Below are positions 1 through 7,906 of a stretch of 64,000 nt of DNA, one piece after another. Source of the stretch: Ferranicluibacter quercicola (GTDB lineage: Bacteria; Pseudomonadota; Alphaproteobacteria; Rhizobiales; Rhizobiaceae); contig NZ_JAJOZR010000013.1 of the NCBI RefSeq assembly GCF_021168455.1, positions 1 through 64,000 of the forward strand, read 5' to 3'. The notes beneath the pieces were generated by a model. It ran no database searches and was not told the DNA's origin. It saw only the letters and a program-made list of their open reading frames with translations. Position 1 is the stretch's first letter; each line of letters begins with the position of its first letter. Both the position numbers and the translations under genes were made by a program.

Positions 1-26
1 TAGATGGTTATCGTCCATTATAACCT

Positions 27-59
27 CCGGTCTTCGATCACTTCGTGATCCAAGCCCGG
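27..59. repeat. Imperfect inverted repeat at left edge
   Basis: The arms pair as CCGG, CTT and GATCAC around a three-base TTC loop, with single mismatches between the blocks. It lies just upstream of a plus-strand terminator, so it is probably part of the 3' end of a transcript that begins outside the window. One plus frame reads to a stop codon at 22-24 and could be the last codons of that upstream gene. Function is not known. Confidence 0.5.
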
Positions 60-93
60 TGGTTTCTTTCATACCGCGTAGAACTCTTCCAAT

Positions 94-122
94 CCTCCGC
101 CATAGGCGGAGGTTTTCTTTTG
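94..122 (+). terminator. Rho-independent terminator, plus strand
   Basis: A perfect 8-bp stem (CCTCCGCC / GGCGGAGG) with a 3-nt loop is followed by a T-rich run (TTTTCTTTTT). It points rightward and therefore ends a transcript entering from the left of the window. It faces the atp terminator that begins a few bases further on, as is common between convergent genes. Confidence 0.8.
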
Positions 123-130
123 TTAAAACG

Positions 131-157
131 AAAAAGGCCGGCACGATGGCCAGCCTT
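131..157 (-). terminator. Terminator of the atp F0 operon
   Basis: On the minus strand a 7-bp stem (GGCTGGC / GCCGGCC, one G-U pair) is followed by TTTTTCGTTTT. It lies about 110 bp beyond the atpF stop codon and is the obvious end of the atpI-B-E-F'-F transcript. Confidence 0.75.
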
Positions 158-267
158 TCAATCGTTCAATCCAATGTCCCGGATGTTCGCTCGCCGCGCG
201 GCGTCTTGAATATCCGGACACCCGCGCCTTGCCGTGCCGAAGCACGCGGCTCCGGTGGGGGAAAGCC

Positions 268-759
268 TCAGTTGAGGCGTGTCTTGACCTCATTGACCGA
301 GCTGGCGAACAGGGCCTGCTGGGTCGAGGCATCGGCCTTGGCGGTGATGACGCGTTCGGCGGCGGCGATGGCGATGTCGACGGCCGTGGCGCGGACGGCG
401 TTGATGGCATCGGTTTCGGCCTGGCGGATCTTCTGCTCCGACAGCGTGGTGCGGCGGGCGACGAATTCTTCCGTCTTCAGCTTGGCATCGGCGGTCAGGG
501 CCTCGGCTTCCCGCTCGGCGGCGGCCACGATGTTGGCGGCTTCCGCTTCGGCTTCCTTGCGCTTCTTCTGGTATTCCACCAGCAGGGCCTGGGCTTCTTC
601 GCGCAGGCGCTTGGCTTCCGCCAGTTCGTTGCGAATGCGCGTCGCGCGCTCGTCGAGCTGCTTGCCCATCATGCCGGGTACCTTGAGGTACACGATGAGC
701 GCGAGGAAGAGAACGAGGCCGACGGTGGCCCAGAATGTCGCCAGAGAGGTCAAATCCAT
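268..759 (-). CDS. atpF: F0F1 ATP synthase subunit b
   Basis: Peripheral stalk subunit b, 163 residues. One N-terminal membrane segment (about residues 8-27) is followed by a long charged Ala/Glu/Arg-rich coiled coil that reaches up to F1. The family is 155-165 residues, so it is full length. It starts with ATG after GGGAGA, 12 bp past the stop of the b' gene, and is the last gene of the F0 operon. Alphaproteobacteria carry two different b-type subunits (b and b') that form a heterodimeric stalk. This is the one without the N-terminal extension. The F1 genes (delta, alpha, gamma, beta, epsilon) are absent, which fits the split F0/F1 operons of this class. Confidence 0.95.
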   Translation of the reverse strand: MDLTSLATFWATVGLVLFLALIVYLKVPGMMGKQLDERATRIRNELAEAKRLREEAQALLVEYQKKRKEAEAEAANIVAAAEREAEALTADAKLKTEEFVARRTTLSEQKIRQAETDAINAVRATAVDIAIAAAERVITAKADASTQQALFASSVNEVKTRLN

Positions 760-771
760 CTGTCTTCTCCC

Positions 772-1380
772 TTACTCTGCCGCAGCCTTGACGGCGGATG
801 CGATTTCGGTGCGCGGCACGTCGCGGCCGAGCAGCTGCTCGACGACGGCGGACGCGGTTTCCTCGGCGATCGCGCCGACATCGGCAAGCGCGCTGGCCTT
901 GATGTCCGCGATGCGGCTCTCGGCGGCGGCGATCTTGTCGTTCAGGGCGGCCTCGATGGCGGCGCGGTCGGCGGCGGCCTTCACCTTGGCGGCCTCGCGG
1001 GCGCTGGCGGCGATGGCATTGCCTTTGGCGCGGGCGGCGGCCAGCTCCTGCTCGTAAGAGGCGATGGCGGCGTCCGCCTCCGCCTTGGAGCGCGAAGCAG
1101 CGTCGAGATCGCGGGCGATGGCGTCATGGCGATCGCCAAGGATCGTCGCGATCCGCGGCATGATCACCTTCTGCATCAGCAGATAGAACAGGCCGAACGT
1201 GATCGCCAGCCACACGAGCTGCGATGCGAATGTCGATTGGTCGAAAGGCGGAAACACGCCGGAGCCGTGGCCACCTTCCGATGCGACACCGGTCTCGGTG
1301 TGCACGTCGCCAGGCGCGGCATGGGGTGTCTCGCCCTCGGGAGGTGTGGTTGACTGGGCATAGGCCGCGGTCACGAACAT
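772..1380 (-). CDS. atpG: F0F1 ATP synthase subunit b'
   Basis: Second peripheral-stalk subunit (b', also named AtpF2), about 202 residues. A variable Glu/His/Thr-rich N-terminus precedes a membrane helix (LVWLAITFGLFYLLM) and an extended Ala-rich coiled coil. I place the start at MFVTAAYAQ because GGAG lies 6 bp upstream. Another ATG two codons earlier sits directly against that GGAG, and a TTG further out is less likely. The AYAQ segment resembles a signal-peptide end, and b' N-termini are often processed or variable. It lies between atpE and atpF and is co-transcribed with them. Confidence 0.93.
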   Translation of the reverse strand: MFVTAAYAQSTTPPEGETPHAAPGDVHTETGVASEGGHGSGVFPPFDQSTFASQLVWLAITFGLFYLLMQKVIMPRIATILGDRHDAIARDLDAASRSKAEADAAIASYEQELAAARAKGNAIAASAREAAKVKAAADRAAIEAALNDKIAAAESRIADIKASALADVGAIAEETASAVVEQLLGRDVPRTEIASAVKAAAE

Positions 1381-1541
1381 GCTCATCTCCAGGGGCAACT
1401 CAAAAGGCAACGCTCATGTCTCCCTCGATAGGCACGAGAGAATGGCGGCACTGTAAAAGGATGACGGGCCGCGAGGATATCGCGGCACTGTCACAGCTGA
1501 GTGGGCCGCGACGTGATCGCGGCCCGCCATATTCGTCCGTC

Positions 1542-1769
1542 TTAGACGGCGAACAGGAGGAGCAGAGCTACGAGCAGCGAGAAGATGCCCAGAGCTTCCG
1601 TAACGGCGAAGCCGAATACGAGGCGGCCGAACTGGCTGTCGGCTGCCGACGGGTTGCGAAGTGCGCCCGAGAGGTAGCTGCCGAAGATGTTGCCGAGGCC
1701 GAGAGCCGTGCCGGCCATGCCGAGGCATGCCAGACCCGCGCCGATGTACTTTGCTGCTTCCGCTTCCAT
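1542..1769 (-). CDS. atpE: F0F1 ATP synthase subunit c
   Basis: Proteolipid of the rotating c-ring, 75 residues and two membrane helices joined by the polar loop RNPS (residues 38-41). The proton-binding carboxylate is Glu58 in the second helix (TEALGIF). Glycine spacing in helix 1 (GAGLACLGMAGTALGLG) is the usual packing motif. It is preceded by a good AAGGAGAT-type ribosome site on the minus strand. About 160 bp of non-coding sequence separates it from the b' gene, which may help set the higher c-subunit dose. Confidence 0.96.
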   Translation of the reverse strand: MEAEAAKYIGAGLACLGMAGTALGLGNIFGSYLSGALRNPSAADSQFGRLVFGFAVTEALGIFSLLVALLLLFAV

Positions 1770-1848
1770 GTTGATCTCCTTGAGAAGGGTTGTTGCGGCT
1801 TTTCTTGGCAGGCGCGACGGTGGTTTGCCGGCCTGCGTGACTTATTCC

Positions 1849-2610
1849 TCAGTGACCGCCCGGATGGACCGCGTCGTTCAGGTACATGCAGGTGAGTACC
1901 GCGAAGACATAGGCCTGAAGGAAGGCGACGAGGAATTCGAGACCCGTGAGCGCCACGGTCATGATGAGAGGCAGGATGGCGCCGCCGATGCCCAGCGCAC
2001 CCATGGTGCCGAGCGATGCGACGAAGCCTGCAAAGACCTTCAGCGTGATGTGGCCGGCCAGCATGTTGGCGAAGAGACGGACCGACAGGCTGATGGGGCG
2101 CGACAGGAACGAGATGATTTCGATGGCGACGACCAGCGGCAACAGGATGCCGGGAACGCCGGAGGGCACGAAGACCTTCAGGAAGCCGAAGCCGTGCTTG
2201 TAGAAACCGTAGACCAGCACCGTGCCGATGACGAAGAGCGCCAGCGCGAAGGTGACGATGATCTGGCTGGTGATGGTGAAGAAGTAGGGCACCATGCCGA
2301 GAAGGTTCGCCGTCAGGATGAACATGAACAGCGAGAAGACCATCGGGAAGAAGTGCATGCCGTGGCTGCCGGCGCCTTCGCGCAGCATCGAGGCGATGAA
2401 TTCGTAGGACAGTTCCGACACCGACTGCATGCGGCCGGGAACGACCGAGCGCGGCGTCGTGGTGAAATAGAGGAAGCCGATCGCCACAACCAGCGTCGCG
2501 ACCATGAACAGGGATGCGTTGGTGAAGGAGAGATTCAGGCCGCCGATATGGATCGGGACGATCTCGTTGATCATAAACTGGTGGGTCGGATCTACCTTAT
2601 CGCCTGCCAC
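1849..2610 (-). CDS. atpB: F0F1 ATP synthase subunit a
   Basis: Stator channel subunit a, 253 residues with five to six hydrophobic segments. The essential arginine that faces the c-ring carboxylate is Arg178 in SLSVRLFANMLAGH, the family signature. Length is normal for alphaproteobacteria (about 250). It sits between atpI and atpE in the standard F0 order and carries protons between the periplasm and the c-ring. Confidence 0.96.
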   Translation of the reverse strand: MAGDKVDPTHQFMINEIVPIHIGGLNLSFTNASLFMVATLVVAIGFLYFTTTPRSVVPGRMQSVSELSYEFIASMLREGAGSHGMHFFPMVFSLFMFILTANLLGMVPYFFTITSQIIVTFALALFVIGTVLVYGFYKHGFGFLKVFVPSGVPGILLPLVVAIEIISFLSRPISLSVRLFANMLAGHITLKVFAGFVASLGTMGALGIGGAILPLIMTVALTGLEFLVAFLQAYVFAVLTCMYLNDAVHPGGH

Positions 2611-2667
2611 TGTCGTTCTCTCTCGCTCTCAGCCGCTTGAAGCGGTTGTTTCCCGTTGCCGCACCCG

Positions 2668-3063
2668 TCAGGCGCCGCCATCCTTGTTGTCGTCGCCGAC
2701 GCCGCCCTGTCCACGCCCCAAATTATCGGAGGCAGTGCGATCGGCGGGATGGGGCGAAGCCACCATGCCTGCAGATCGCATGACGTTCAGCACGCCGGCG
2801 CAGAAGCCGAGGAGGAGAAGCACGATCATCCCCCAGGGCGCTGTACCCGCAAAAGTATCCAGAAGATAGCCCAGAAGCGCCCCGACAATGACGGCCGCCA
2901 CGAATTCGCTCGAAAGCTTGATCGCGACTTGATAGCCCTTGCGGTTCCCGGCAGCCCTCGCCTCGTCCGCCGCGTCGCGGCTGTCATTGCCGCGCCGTTC
3001 CGACAGTTGAGCATCGAGGCGTCTGCGCCGTTCCTCCAGACCTTCGTTCCGGTCGTCCGTCAT
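2668..3063 (-). CDS. atpI: ATP synthase protein I (AtpI)
   Basis: Small membrane protein, about 131 residues, first gene of the F0 operon. A charged N-terminal half (many Arg/Asp/Glu) precedes two membrane helices (FVAAVIVGALLGYLLD and MIVLLLLGFCAGVLNVMR), then a Gly/Asp-rich tail. AtpI proteins assist c-ring assembly or Mg2+ supply and are usually dispensable. The ATG at 3061-3063 is preceded by GGGGAGG on the minus strand. An upstream in-frame extension exists but is Arg/Ala-rich shadow sequence. Confidence 0.9.
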   Translation of the reverse strand: MTDDRNEGLEERRRRLDAQLSERRGNDSRDAADEARAAGNRKGYQVAIKLSSEFVAAVIVGALLGYLLDTFAGTAPWGMIVLLLLGFCAGVLNVMRSAGMVASPHPADRTASDNLGRGQGGVGDDNKDGGA

Positions 3064-3397
3064 GTGGCCCCTCCCCCGCATCTCCGACCCCACTGATAAA
3101 CCATGGGAGCGGCCACACAAAGGCCCGATTTGAAGCCACTCTGGCCCGTTTGAAGTCGGCCGCACCATAGTTTTGGCGCCACGCATAGTCAAGGCGAAGA
3201 CACGCCTTGGCGGACGACAATATTCGACTGACAAATCAACGAGTTGTGATCGAAAAACAGGTGCCGGGCGGAATCTGTCCCCAGCTGTTGCGGGATTGGC
3301 CGGCCGCGGTGCGGCGATTGCGGCATCCGCAGGCCGCGCGCGCCGTGGCGCGCGTGCGCCTGCCCGCCGATGATGCGGCGGGCGCCTGACGACCGGC
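3064..3397. other. Intergenic region, atp promoter and sleB end
   Basis: This 334-bp region contains no gene. The part near 3063-3250 must carry the atp operon promoter on the minus strand and is relatively AT-rich. Near the sleB stop there are two perfect 8-bp stems, CGCGCGCC-GT-GGCGCGCG at 3337-3354 and GCCCGCCG-ATGATG-CGGCGGGC at 3362-3383. Neither is followed by a T-run, so they may be a Rho-type or weak terminator for sleB. Confidence 0.55.
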
Positions 3398-4696
3398 TCA
3401 GCTCCAGCCGCCGCCATAGGTGCGGTAGAAGATATGCTTGCCGATCTGGGTCAGCCGCTTCATCGTCGGGCCCCAGTCGGGACGCACATAGGTCGCGTGG
3501 TAATGCGTGGCGGAGCCCACTTCGGGCAGCCAGATCTTGCCGGCGGTGACGGCCAGGGCGATCTCCTTGGCGGTCTGCCAGTGGGACGGCGACCAGACGA
3601 TGTCGGGAATGCGGTCGCAGGCGAACGAGAACTGGCAGCGATTGTAGAGGTTCTTGTTCTGGTAGACGACGCCGCAGATGGAGCCGGGATAGGCCGGATT
3701 GCGGACACGGTTGAGGATGACCTGCGCGACGGCGGCCTGACCCTTGACCGATTCGCCGCGCGATTCGAAATAGATGCCCGATGTCAGGCATGTCTGCTCC
3801 GCCTCGCTGAAGACGTCGGCCGGCAGCGGATTGGCGGCCCAGGCGTGATCCTCGGGCGAGATATCGGGAATGAAGCGTCCGCTGGCCGTGTCGTCCTTCA
3901 GGATCGAATCGAAGGGCGATTCGCGCGCGTAGTCCGGTGCTGCCGGTGCATAGGCGGTGGCGAGTATATCGGCGCGATTGTTGGTGACGAGGCTCGCGAT
4001 CATCGGCGACAGGGTCTCGTCGCGCTTCGGCGGCGCCTTCTTGTAGAAAGCCGTGGCGATTTCGATTTCCTGACCGCGGATCTTCGGCCTGGCAAAGACC
4101 ATGCGCTCCTGCGTGTCGAACACAGGCTGCGTCAGCGCGCTGGTGCGCTGCAGGATGGTGCCGGCCGAGAAATCCTTGGGCGGCGTGACCGGCGCGACCG
4201 TGACGATGCGGCCTTTCTTGTCCTTGCGGTTGACGCGCTCCTCGTCGGTGCGCGGATCCGACTGCTTGTCGGCGGAGGCGAGCGAAACCTTGCCGCCATC
4301 CGGCAGCGTCATGCCGGCGCCGTCGCCGAGCGCCGCGGTGGTGATCGGATCGCTGAAGACCATCTCCGCCTCGTGCAGGGAGCCGGCGGGCGACGCCGTC
4401 ATATGCATCCGCCACCGCTCGCCGCCCCGGTTGATGCCGGAGATGAAGGTGGCGAGATCGGCATGGGCCGAGACGGAGGGAAAGCCGACGAAGAGGCCGA
4501 GGGCGAGGAGGAGCGGCGTGGACCAGCGCCGGGAAAGGCCGGGCGAAGCGGCTGCCACGGAGGCAAATACCGGGGACCGGCCCCTGGAACGAACTTTCTG
4601 ACGCACCGGCAACTCCACGCCCACTCTGGCAACGCACACGCGCAAGACCGCCTGCCCGGCCGAGCGACCGGCCGGAACGCGTTTTTCCGCGAACAT
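3398..4696 (-). CDS. SleB-type cell wall hydrolase
   Basis: Predicted periplasmic or membrane-anchored peptidoglycan hydrolase, up to 432 residues. A basic N-terminus leads to one hydrophobic segment (about 60-76), a long linker, and a C-terminal Hydrolase_2 (SleB) domain from about residue 300. The domain has the expected acid residue, Glu311 in IYFESRGE, and the following QAAVAQVILNRV and CQFSFACD segments. SleB-family enzymes cleave glycan strands (lytic transglycosylase type). In rhizobia such proteins are linked to cell-wall turnover, not spores. The start is uncertain because no clear ribosome site precedes the first ATG, and a start nearer the hydrophobic segment is possible. It lies upstream of the atp operon in the same direction, but the 330-bp gap with hairpins suggests separate transcription. 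Confidence 0.85.
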   Translation of the reverse strand: MFAEKRVPAGRSAGQAVLRVCVARVGVELPVRQKVRSRGRSPVFASVAAASPGLSRRWSTPLLLALGLFVGFPSVSAHADLATFISGINRGGERWRMHMTASPAGSLHEAEMVFSDPITTAALGDGAGMTLPDGGKVSLASADKQSDPRTDEERVNRKDKKGRIVTVAPVTPPKDFSAGTILQRTSALTQPVFDTQERMVFARPKIRGQEIEIATAFYKKAPPKRDETLSPMIASLVTNNRADILATAYAPAAPDYARESPFDSILKDDTASGRFIPDISPEDHAWAANPLPADVFSEAEQTCLTSGIYFESRGESVKGQAAVAQVILNRVRNPAYPGSICGVVYQNKNLYNRCQFSFACDRIPDIVWSPSHWQTAKEIALAVTAGKIWLPEVGSATHYHATYVRPDWGPTMKRLTQIGKHIFYRTYGGGWS

Positions 4697-4998
4697 CCAA
4701 CGAAATGGCAGGTTTGGCGCGATCCATTCGAAGCGTCACCAGGCGCCTGCTCTGAGCGTGACAATGAAGCATTAACCTTAATGGGCGGTAAATGCCGGGG
4801 CACCAACGGCCCGGGGACCGGCTCCCGACGGGACGGCGGTCAGCGGATAAGACGCTGACGGCGCATGCGCGGCGGGTTTCCGCGCGGCGAACCCGGCATG
4901 GATGCGATCGCGTCCCTCATATGGGCGATGGCAGGCGCTCAAGGTCGTCGCATTGTGTGCGGGTCACAGAACGCCTTCAGACCTCGCGAGATCGCTCC
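4697..4998. other. Intergenic region with AT-rich palindrome
   Basis: This 302-bp divergent region holds no supported gene. It has one AT-rich spot with the palindrome CATTAA-CC-TTAATG at 4770-4783. The sequence TTAA-N7-TAAA at 4778-4792 differs by one base from the TTAA-N7-TTAA box of the cell-cycle regulator CtrA. Its position about 80 bp upstream of the sleB-type hydrolase would suit an operator, but this is inference. Confidence 0.4.
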
Positions 4999-5307
4999 AT
5001 GAAAAAACACGCATCCACCCTTCCCTTCCTCGCGGTCCTCTCGACCGTCTCCCTGCTCTCTTTTCCCGCCGCATCGAAGGATGTCTGCTCCGACGCCTAC
5101 ATGGCGGCGGCGATCCGGCAGGAGGCTGCAAGAGCCCAGAGTGCGACCGGCATATGCCCGACGGCCAAGGCGGGCATCGCGCTCTACACGAAGAGCATCC
5201 GGCTGGTGAACGCCTGCCTGCACATCGACAGCCTGAGATCCTACAAAGTCGAACTCGAAAATCTCCTGCAGCAAGCAAAAGACCAGGCAGCAGCCTCCTG
5301 CTCCTGA
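4999..5307 (+). CDS. Small secreted protein, function unknown
   Basis: A 102-residue protein with a clear signal peptide (MKKHASTLPFLAVLSTVSLL, cleavage near PAASKD). The mature part has four cysteines (DVC, GIC, NAC, SC-end) that could form two disulfides, and it is mostly helical by composition. The start is chosen at the signal-peptide Met because the longer open frame upstream has non-coding composition. I do not recognise the family. Periplasmic location is inferred from the signal peptide alone. Confidence 0.7.
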   Translation: MKKHASTLPFLAVLSTVSLLSFPAASKDVCSDAYMAAAIRQEAARAQSATGICPTAKAGIALYTKSIRLVNACLHIDSLRSYKVELENLLQQAKDQAAASCS

Positions 5308-5509
5308 TGGGATCAGGGCGTGCGCCATCGCGTTGCCGGGTCGGCGCACTCGGCGGCGGCATCGACGACAAGCGGGAGCTCGGCGGCGGAGCGTGTCGGG
5401 CCTGATCCTCGATGTCCCTTCCCGGCCGGATCGGCGAGCGGTACAGGTCCGCCGTGCTCTCGGTTGGCAAGAGATGCCGGAATGGATCGGCGCTTGTTCA
5501 TCCCCGCGC

Positions 5510-6628
5510 CTAACCCGACAATGCGAGAGCGACCAGCTGGCTCTGGCGGTTCGTTTCGGTCTTGGCGTAAACCGATTTCAACTGCGTTCGGACCGTGTGA
5601 AGGCTGACGCCGCGGGCCTCGGCGTAGTCGCGGGGCGACATTCCCTGGGTAATGGCGAGCGCCAGCGATATCTCGGCCGGCGTGAGACCGAAGCCATGAA
5701 GCTTCGTCGGGAGAGCCGTTGCGCAGGGATCGCGAACGAGCAGCAGGGCAATGGGGCGACTTTCGAAGATGCCGTTGAAGATGGCCTGCTCGCGGCCGTT
5801 GCGAAAAGGCACGATGGTGGCGCTTGAGGACGCTGCGCCCTTGCGGCGAATGGCGAAATCGCCCTTCAGCTGCCGATACTGGGCGTTCGAAATCTGTTGG
5901 AGAGCATCCCGCAGGGCCAGGTCGGCGTGCGGATCGCGCATACTCAGCCGTCCCGTCCGGTCGCAGTAAAGGTCGGTGCTAATCTGGCGCATGCGCGTCC
6001 CGGCCTTGTTGGCATGCGTGACGCACCCCGACCGATCGAGGAAGAACACCGCATCGCTGCCGTGCTCCACCGTATCGCGATAATCCTCTCCAGGTGACAG
6101 GCGGGGAACATGCGCCATCGTATCGATCGATCGCAGAATGTGCGGCCCGAGGAGGTCGAAGATCCTGCGCATGTTCGCCGTCTGCCGTTCGGACTGGTCG
6201 TCCCGCATGGTGGCCGACAGAACCAGAACGCTGCCGGCCGTGCGCTTGAGAACCAGCGCGCCGGCAGCGACGAAATCCTGCCTCCGCAGGAAATCATTGT
6301 AGAATTCGGTTTTGACGAGGTCGCGCCGTGCGTAGAAGTCATCCGTATGAATCGAGCGCCCGACCGGCACGTCGTTCATCTGCTCGAGCCAGACATTTCG
6401 CGTGGCGTAATAGTCGCTGTAGGCCCGCTGGAAGCTGTCGTCCGTTTCGGACGTGATGATGCCGAGACCCGTTCTGCCTGTGACATCATGCGCCTGAAGG
6501 CTGATGGTGGTGCCGTCCAGAAGCGTCGACAGGTCCTGAACCACGGTCGACCAAACGGCCGGCTCCAGGCCCCCGTCATAGACCTTCGTCACGAGACTGC
6601 TAAACCGATCGACCGTGATCTCAACCAT
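5510..6628 (-). CDS. LuxR-type transcriptional regulator
   Basis: About 372 residues. The last 60 residues form a LuxR/GerE helix-turn-helix (GLTPAEISLALAITQG, then SLHTVRTQLKSVYAKT). The N-terminal 300 residues have no recognisable acyl-homoserine-lactone or receiver domain; part of the middle (EHGSDAVFFLDRSGCVTHAN) looks PAS-like. This architecture is common among stand-alone rhizobial regulators of unknown signal. The start at MVEITVD is preferred because GAGGG lies just upstream, while the earlier ATG at 6661 has no ribosome site. It is divergent from the NmrA-like gene and might control it. Confidence 0.8.
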   Translation of the reverse strand: MVEITVDRFSSLVTKVYDGGLEPAVWSTVVQDLSTLLDGTTISLQAHDVTGRTGLGIITSETDDSFQRAYSDYYATRNVWLEQMNDVPVGRSIHTDDFYARRDLVKTEFYNDFLRRQDFVAAGALVLKRTAGSVLVLSATMRDDQSERQTANMRRIFDLLGPHILRSIDTMAHVPRLSPGEDYRDTVEHGSDAVFFLDRSGCVTHANKAGTRMRQISTDLYCDRTGRLSMRDPHADLALRDALQQISNAQYRQLKGDFAIRRKGAASSSATIVPFRNGREQAIFNGIFESRPIALLLVRDPCATALPTKLHGFGLTPAEISLALAITQGMSPRDYAEARGVSLHTVRTQLKSVYAKTETNRQSQLVALALSG

Positions 6629-6960
6629 GTCCCTCGCCCGCCCGCACTGCAATAACGCCATACAATCATAAGCAATCGAGAATATGCAACCATCTTGCGA
6701 AGCGCGAACAGGAATGTGCAGGCGGACATCCTGCGTTCCGCGCGGTTGACTTTCACGACGCCCTCGGCTTTCATCGCGGTGTCAAAATGGCAGGCTTGGT
6801 CTGGGTAGGCCCGAGCCCTCTCCCGTGTCGGGAAAGCTCTTTTCGCGTCGGACCGATGCGATCCCCGACAGTCCCCGCACGCATGTCGTGCTTTCGGGTC
6901 TGCTCGGTGCCGTTGACGACGATACCGCTCCGACAGGCCGTTCTGAAGGAGCAGATCTTC
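6629..6960. other. Divergent intergenic region
   Basis: This 332-bp region lies between the LuxR-type regulator and the NmrA-like gene and must contain both promoters. The left 80 bp are AT-rich on the minus side. An open frame runs through it into the NmrA gene but has no family resemblance. No clear operator palindrome or riboswitch was found. Confidence 0.4.
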
Positions 6961-7881
6961 ATGATCCCGATCGACCGATCAAAACCGATCCTCGTCTTTC
7001 TTGCCGGGGGTGTGCAGGGCAGCGCCGTTGTGCGCGCCACGCTGGCGCGCGGACTCCGGGTCCGCGCGCTGGTGCGCGACAGGGCGCGTGCAACGGCGCT
7101 CGCATTGCCCGGCGTCGAATGGGCGGACGGCGATCTCGAGGACGAAGCGAGCCTTGCCGCGGCAAGTCGCGGCATCGACCATGCCGTGCTTCAGGTGCCA
7201 ATCGGACCGGCGGAAGCGATGGTCGCACAGGCGCGGAACGCACTCTGCGCCTTCCGGGCCGCGGGTGTGAAAGCCTTCGTTCTCAAGCTCGCCAGCGCCA
7301 GCCGGCCGGTCTCGTGCGGGGAGCCGAGCTTCGCGGCCAACCGGATGATCGAGGATGCGGCGCGCAGCTTCGGTCTGCCGTTCGCGGTTGTGCGCCCCAC
7401 GATGTATCTCGACAATCTCCTGAAGGCCTCGGCCCGTGCCGAGATCATGACTGACGGCGTGTTCGCGCCGCCGATCCCGGCGGCACAGCGCATCGCCTGG
7501 ACCTCCGCCGACGATTGCGCCGAGGCCGCCCTGATGCTTCTGGAACAGGGCCGGATGGGCGGCGATCATCGCATCGCCGGGCCGGAAAGCCTGACCGGAG
7601 ATGCGTTCGCGGCGCGTGTCGGCGCCGGGCTCGGTCGCACCGTCCGCTATCGCGGCCAGACGCTGGACGCGTTCGAGCGCGAGGTCGACGCGGCCATGGG
7701 CGCGGGCGTCGGGCGGCGTGTCGCCTCGAAATTCCGCTATTTCGCCGCTTGTCCCGAGGAAGCGGACGCCATTCTCGCGCAGCCCTTCGTGTCGCAGCCG
7801 GGCTTGGAAAACTTTCGTCCGACGCCTGTGGAACGCTGGGTTCGGGCGCACCGGGGAGATTTCACGATGCAGCTGCCGTGA
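6961..7881 (+). CDS. NmrA-like NAD(P)-binding protein
   Basis: 306 residues. Atypical short-chain dehydrogenase/NmrA fold: the N-terminal nucleotide-binding loop reads AGGVQGSAVVRATLARG, followed by the VEWADGDLEDEASL segment typical of NmrA/YtfG-like proteins, then LPFAVVRPTMYLDNL. These proteins bind NAD(P) as redox sensors or reduce quinones. The substrate here is unknown. The ATG at 6961 follows AAGGAG at 9-bp spacing, so longer upstream frames are rejected. A single gene, convergent with kup. Confidence 0.82.
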   Translation: MIPIDRSKPILVFLAGGVQGSAVVRATLARGLRVRALVRDRARATALALPGVEWADGDLEDEASLAAASRGIDHAVLQVPIGPAEAMVAQARNALCAFRAAGVKAFVLKLASASRPVSCGEPSFAANRMIEDAARSFGLPFAVVRPTMYLDNLLKASARAEIMTDGVFAPPIPAAQRIAWTSADDCAEAALMLLEQGRMGGDHRIAGPESLTGDAFAARVGAGLGRTVRYRGQTLDAFEREVDAAMGAGVGRRVASKFRYFAACPEEADAILAQPFVSQPGLENFRPTPVERWVRAHRGDFTMQLP

Positions 7882-7906
7882 GGCCTCGCAAAGGAACGAA
7901 ACGTCC

